From: Thermaerobacillus caldiproteolyticus
Lineage (GTDB): Bacteria; Bacillota; Bacilli; Bacillales; Anoxybacillaceae
NCBI RefSeq assembly: GCF_013761245.1
Contig: NZ_JACDUT010000015.1
Span: 1-64,000, forward strand
Direction of reading: 5' to 3'
Length of the DNA: 64,000 bases
Part shown: positions 61,183-64,000 of the stretch, in pieces
Position numbering within the stretch: the first letter of the stretch is position 1
Layout: the number at the start of each line of letters is the position of its first letter
Position numbers and translations under genes: made by a program
The notes under the pieces: model-generated
Database searches by the model: none
What the model saw: the letters and a program-made list of their open reading frames with translations, nothing else
Told to the model about the DNA's origin: nothing

Positions 61183-61383
61183 TTAGAAAACGCGCCGTCT
61201 TCCGAATCTTAAAAGAAACAGAGAAGCGATTAAGAAAAATGGGATAAATCTTCTTCCAAAGCCGGTACGAAGAAACATTCCTCCTGGTGGTGGGTCTCCG
61301 TCTATCACTCCTCTATGAACCCTTCCATAGCGATCTATCACCTCAACAGGCTCTCCCTGATATCTTCGGACTAAATGTTCCAC
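61183..61383 (-). CDS. Small basic membrane-associated protein
   Basis: A 66-residue protein: RYQGEPVEVIDRYGRVHRGVI (~7-27; SH3-like strand pattern), GGMFLRTGFGRRFIPFF and a C-terminal helix ending RFGRRRVF. GTG start at 61383 chosen because AAAGGAGGGATAAA directly precedes it. The ATG 61404 has no SD. Similar small proteins occur in sporeformers; function unknown. Confidence 0.65.
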   Translation of the reverse strand: MEHLVRRYQGEPVEVIDRYGRVHRGVIDGDPPPGGMFLRTGFGRRFIPFFLIASLFLLRFGRRRVF

Positions 61384-61557
61384 TTTATCCCTCCTTTCTG
61401 ACATAGAAGACTTTGGACAGGAGGTACATGAACGAGTCTTATCCATTTTTGTGAATAAAGGTACCTTATAGGAGCCGCAGAATACAGTGATTTTACGTTA
61501 GTCGGTATACTAGATGATAGACTTACTGCTCATAAATGTTTGTCCAAGTAAATGTTT

Positions 61558-61595
61558 CGAAAAAGGACAGATCATTAAAAATCTGTCCTTTTTCT
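61558..61595. terminator. Bidirectional terminator
   Basis: Perfect AAAAGGACAGAT / ATCTGTCCTTTT stem with A and T runs. Confidence 0.85.
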
Positions 61596-61663
61596 TTTCA
61601 ATAAGCAAAACCAACTATTTCTGTTAAATCTAAGAGAGTATTTTAATGTCACCTTGCGGAGAA

Positions 61664-61762
61664 TTAATAACCGCCTAGACCTGAACAAGAACATCCTACA
61701 ATGATAAGTAAGACGAATAAGACAACAACTAAGGCAAAAGCGCCGCGAATTCCATCACTCAT
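61664..61762 (-). CDS. YjcZ-like sporulation miniprotein
   Basis: A 32-residue protein beginning MSDGIRGAFALVVVLFVLL, continuing IIVG, then CSCSGLGGY. The single hydrophobic helix with FALVVVLFVLLIIVG is the core of the YjcZ-type spore-associated miniproteins. An excellent SD GGGAGGTG lies six bases before ATG. The C-S-C tail replacing the usual small residues is unusual. Likely expressed in the mother cell or spore envelope; that is inference from the family. Confidence 0.8.
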   Translation of the reverse strand: MSDGIRGAFALVVVLFVLLIIVGCSCSGLGGY

Positions 61763-61994
61763 ATATAACACCTCCCATCGAGTATAGGGGGAATGGCTAA
61801 TTGCTATCCCTACTTTTAAAGTATGTTCTTAAGACAGAGGTGGATTGGATCAACTCATCAACTGATAAGAAAATTCCACGTTTATCTAATAGAATACTAT
61901 TTAATTATGTTTCTAATAATCCATTTATGTATAGTGGGATATTACCACTAAAAGAGCTCAGATCTAGTTCTGATCTAATCCCAGCTTGCCGCTG

Positions 61995-62520
61995 CCAAAC
62001 GTTATAGTTCAGTTTGATTTTGTGTCCGACACAAATTAGATTGGGATTTTTGATATTGTTGAACTTTTGTAACGCTGTAGTGGGGATTTGATTGTATGCC
62101 TTAGTTGTGTCTACTTGCTTTAATATCTCTTGAACATGCTTTTAAAGTCTTCGAACGCTTTAGAATCTTTTAACCCAAGGTGCCGGGCAATGTTTATGCG
62201 CAATGCAGTAGTGTCTAACAATCTCTTTAATCAGTCCCAGCTTAAACTCTTGCAAAATTCCACAAACACATCCTCTGTCCGAGCAATTGCATCTGGATGG
62301 AAAGTGCCATCCTTTTCAATACATATTTCCACTCCAAGAGAAAAAAATTGACGTTCGTCACCAACTCTAGAACACCGCGATAGTGCACCATTGACTCGGT
62401 AAGCCACTTCATCAAGAGGAATAATGTTAACGGAAATGTGAGTAAAAGCGCAACCGTTAGCTTCTATAATCGTCTTATCGCGGTCCAATGCAGAATTAGC
62501 TCTTTTAATGTTAAACCTGA
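61995..62520 (-). pseudogene. Decayed N-acetylmuramoyl-L-alanine amidase with LysM domain
   Basis: Minus-strand pieces: amidase_2 core SLGVEICIEKDGTFHPDAIARTED (key E-I-C-I-E and H) around 62290-62360, IKEIVRHYCIAHKHCPAPW near 62200, linker SKAFEDFKSM, then LysM core TTALQKFNNIKNPNLICVGHKIKL near 62040. Frameshifts, stops and lack of start make it a relic. The architecture is that of phage/prophage endolysins such as CwlA. Confidence 0.75.
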
Positions 62521-62667
62521 GCGAGAATACTCTTTTTATGAATGAATTTTTCTGTCCATACTGCCCTTACTTATTCTTTCCTTTTCTAAATAATAGGCCC
62601 TGTTAATTTTCAGTGTTGATTGGTTGAATAAGGAGATGTCATGTTTCAGCCATTTTCCTCATCTGTT

Positions 62668-62713
62668 AATAAAAAAGCGTATCGAACCTCTTTAGGGTCC
62701 AAACGCTCTTTTT
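62668..62713. terminator. Bidirectional terminator
   Basis: AAAAAGCGT / ACGCTcTTTTT arms with internal CCT/AGG pairing, downstream of the metalloprotease gene. Confidence 0.75.
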
Positions 62714-62770
62714 ATGATGATTGATATGATGATTAATCGATAAATGAATGTTCTCGTAATAAAAGGCTCT

Positions 62771-63565
62771 CTACATAGGAGGAGGACATGGTGGTATACA
62801 AACTTCCGGTTCTAATAACTTAGGTCTATAGACTTTCGCAACTCTAAAGATCCTTTCTATTTGTCCTAGTGTAAATGTATCTTTACAATCGGTATAATTC
62901 ATGTAGTTATTAATAGGAGCTCTTTTTTCTTCGGGACAAGCATTGTGTATTCCTTCTGGAGGACATCCCCTAATTTCATCACTATGAGCTTCTGTATCGT
63001 CAACATAATCACCAGGAGGATTACATCCATTTTCAAATGTATGAACAAGACCAAACCAATGACCTACTTCATGAATGATCCAATGATATGATTCTTCATT
63101 TTCAATATTTCTATAATCGACTACCACGCCATCCATTACTGGATCATCCTCTAATCCCCATGGAAAAGAAGACCAGTTTCTATATTTAGCACCATCAAAG
63201 GTATCTGCAGAGTAAATATGCAAATAAACATTAGGGTCTCGTTGTGTCTTTGCTTTAATATATCTTTCCTCTTCACTGTCCTTCAATAATCTAAAATAAT
63301 CCGGACAATATAGTCCTTGGTCGTTCAAATCAATATGATTAAATACAAAACGAGAAGAGAAGGCTTTGGCCAAAGCATTTACTACTCTTCTTCTTTTGTC
63401 AGAAGATATGATTCCATTCATCCCATCGTGCACAAAAACGAAACGAACATACAATCTAATTGGACTATTCATAGAAAAATTTGTATATAACTGAAAGTGT
63501 TGTGATATACGCTCTTCAACAATCTTCATTTTTTCCTCATTAATTGCAGTTAAACATTCAAACAT
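62771..63565 (-). CDS. M43-like (pappalysin/cytophagalysin) zinc metalloprotease
   Basis: A 264-residue protein with the metzincin zinc motif HEVGHWFGLVH (HExxHxxGxxH, ~167-177) and Met-turn segment NNYMNYTDC (~222-230). Six Cys around the active site (NGCNPPG, RGCPPEG, HNACPEE, YTDCKD) match the disulfide-linked M43 catalytic core. It ends CIPPCPPPM. M43 enzymes are normally secreted, but this N-terminus (MFECLTAINEEKMK) is not a signal peptide. ATG follows GGAGGGACC. Lies between lysin and recombinase relics. Confidence 0.8.
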   Translation of the reverse strand: MFECLTAINEEKMKIVEERISQHFQLYTNFSMNSPIRLYVRFVFVHDGMNGIISSDKRRRVVNALAKAFSSRFVFNHIDLNDQGLYCPDYFRLLKDSEEERYIKAKTQRDPNVYLHIYSADTFDGAKYRNWSSFPWGLEDDPVMDGVVVDYRNIENEESYHWIIHEVGHWFGLVHTFENGCNPPGDYVDDTEAHSDEIRGCPPEGIHNACPEEKRAPINNYMNYTDCKDTFTLGQIERIFRVAKVYRPKLLEPEVCIPPCPPPM

Positions 63566-63678
63566 GGATAATGGTCCCTCCGTATTTTATAGAACTTTTA
63601 TTATGCGTAACGATGAAATATTTATAAGATCTTTGATTTCTATTTGTTAAAAAATTAGTGCCAATTATACATAAGTAT

Positions 63679-64000
63679 GCATGAACTGAATCAATATAAA
63701 GCCAATGAGACTGAAATGAAATTGATTGTGGAAAATCAGTATGAGGATACAGACTTTGTTTTTGCACGCGAAACAGGAAAATCGATTTTTCCGTGTATCT
63801 AACCGGGCAAACAAAGCAGCCGGAGTTAAGAAAGTACGTTTTCATGATTTAAGAAATACTCATGCTACCTTGCTTCTCGAGGTAGGCGCTGACTTAAAAA
63901 AATGCACATGTCTTCATCAAAACAACTGGTGACGTGTACGCCCACGCAACGAAAGAAATCGAAGAAAAACCGTACATACATTCGATAATTTTATACAAAA
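63679..64000 (+). pseudogene. Remnant of a tyrosine recombinase/integrase (continues past window)
   Basis: Frames show ANETEMKLIVENQYEDTDFVF then a break, AGVKKVRFHDLRNTHATLLLE (box II, catalytic Arg present, usual His of HDLRHTH replaced by Asn) and, after another shift, TGDVYAHATKEIEEK with the terminal Tyr region. Internal deletions removed the GH box. It fits a phage or ICE integrase C-terminus and is non-functional. The right end is open. Confidence 0.7.

Overview
The window is chromosomal DNA of a Gram-positive endospore-forming Bacillaceae. Strong AGGAGG-type ribosome binding sites, many GTG/TTG starts, intrinsic terminators and gene content (hutPHUIG, lutABC-lutR-lutP, pucABCDE, cssRS/htrA, nos, mreBH, a YjcZ-like miniprotein) point to the Anoxybacillus/Geobacillus/Aeribacillus side of the family. 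This assignment is inferred from family resemblance; no rRNA or other species marker is present.

Layout. 0-7 kb: small membrane protein, frameshifted secreted protein, PhzF-like isomerase, precorrin-2 dehydrogenase, the secretion-stress two-component system cssRS (split by a ~377-bp structured insertion), a secreted helical protein and a decayed APH-type kinase. 7-13 kb: DUF1992 protein, a GGDEF/EAL signalling protein, an NlpC/P60 wall hydrolase with a WalR-like box, a YkgJ-type protein and MreBH. 13-19 kb: L-lactate module (lutP, lutR, lutABC) with two matching LutR-type palindromes. 19-22 kb: D-2-hydroxyacid dehydrogenase, TerC, a second decayed APH kinase, DUF4395. 22-28.6 kb: histidine utilisation operon hutPHUIG with promoter and HutP-responsive terminator. 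28.7-32 kb: membrane protein, SPFH plus ribbon-helix-helix pair, TetR with divergent quinone oxidoreductase. 32.6-38 kb: xanthine dehydrogenase operon pucABDCE. 38-41.7 kb: frameshifted YhgE/Pip gene, MerR-MFS efflux operon. 41.7-44 kb: thiC under a TPP riboswitch. 44-51 kb: chemoreceptor, YkwC-like dehydrogenase, DUF2935, PAS histidine kinase, bacterial NO synthase, remnant PLP decarboxylase. 51-57 kb: RDD protein, methyltransferase/Mpo1-like pair, htrA, PepSY-like protein, acetyltransferase. 57-64 kb: accessory, gene-poor stretch with a TipA-type MerR, damaged small genes, a GNAT, an M43-like metalloprotease, and remnants of an amidase-LysM lysin and a tyrosine recombinase.

The genes support scavenging of lactate, histidine and purines, together with envelope-stress control (CssRS, which in B. 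subtilis controls HtrA, is ~50 kb from htrA here). The most unusual object is the element at 4278-4654 between cssR and cssS. It can fold into nested hairpins plus an H-type pseudoknot, sits directly after an ATGA on the coding strand, and carries a 34-codon ORF read into the start of cssS. Removing it in silico restores a classic TGATG overlap. It looks like a HEARO/omega-RNA-type mobile element lacking a full-length IscB gene. No CRISPR array, tRNA or rRNA was seen.
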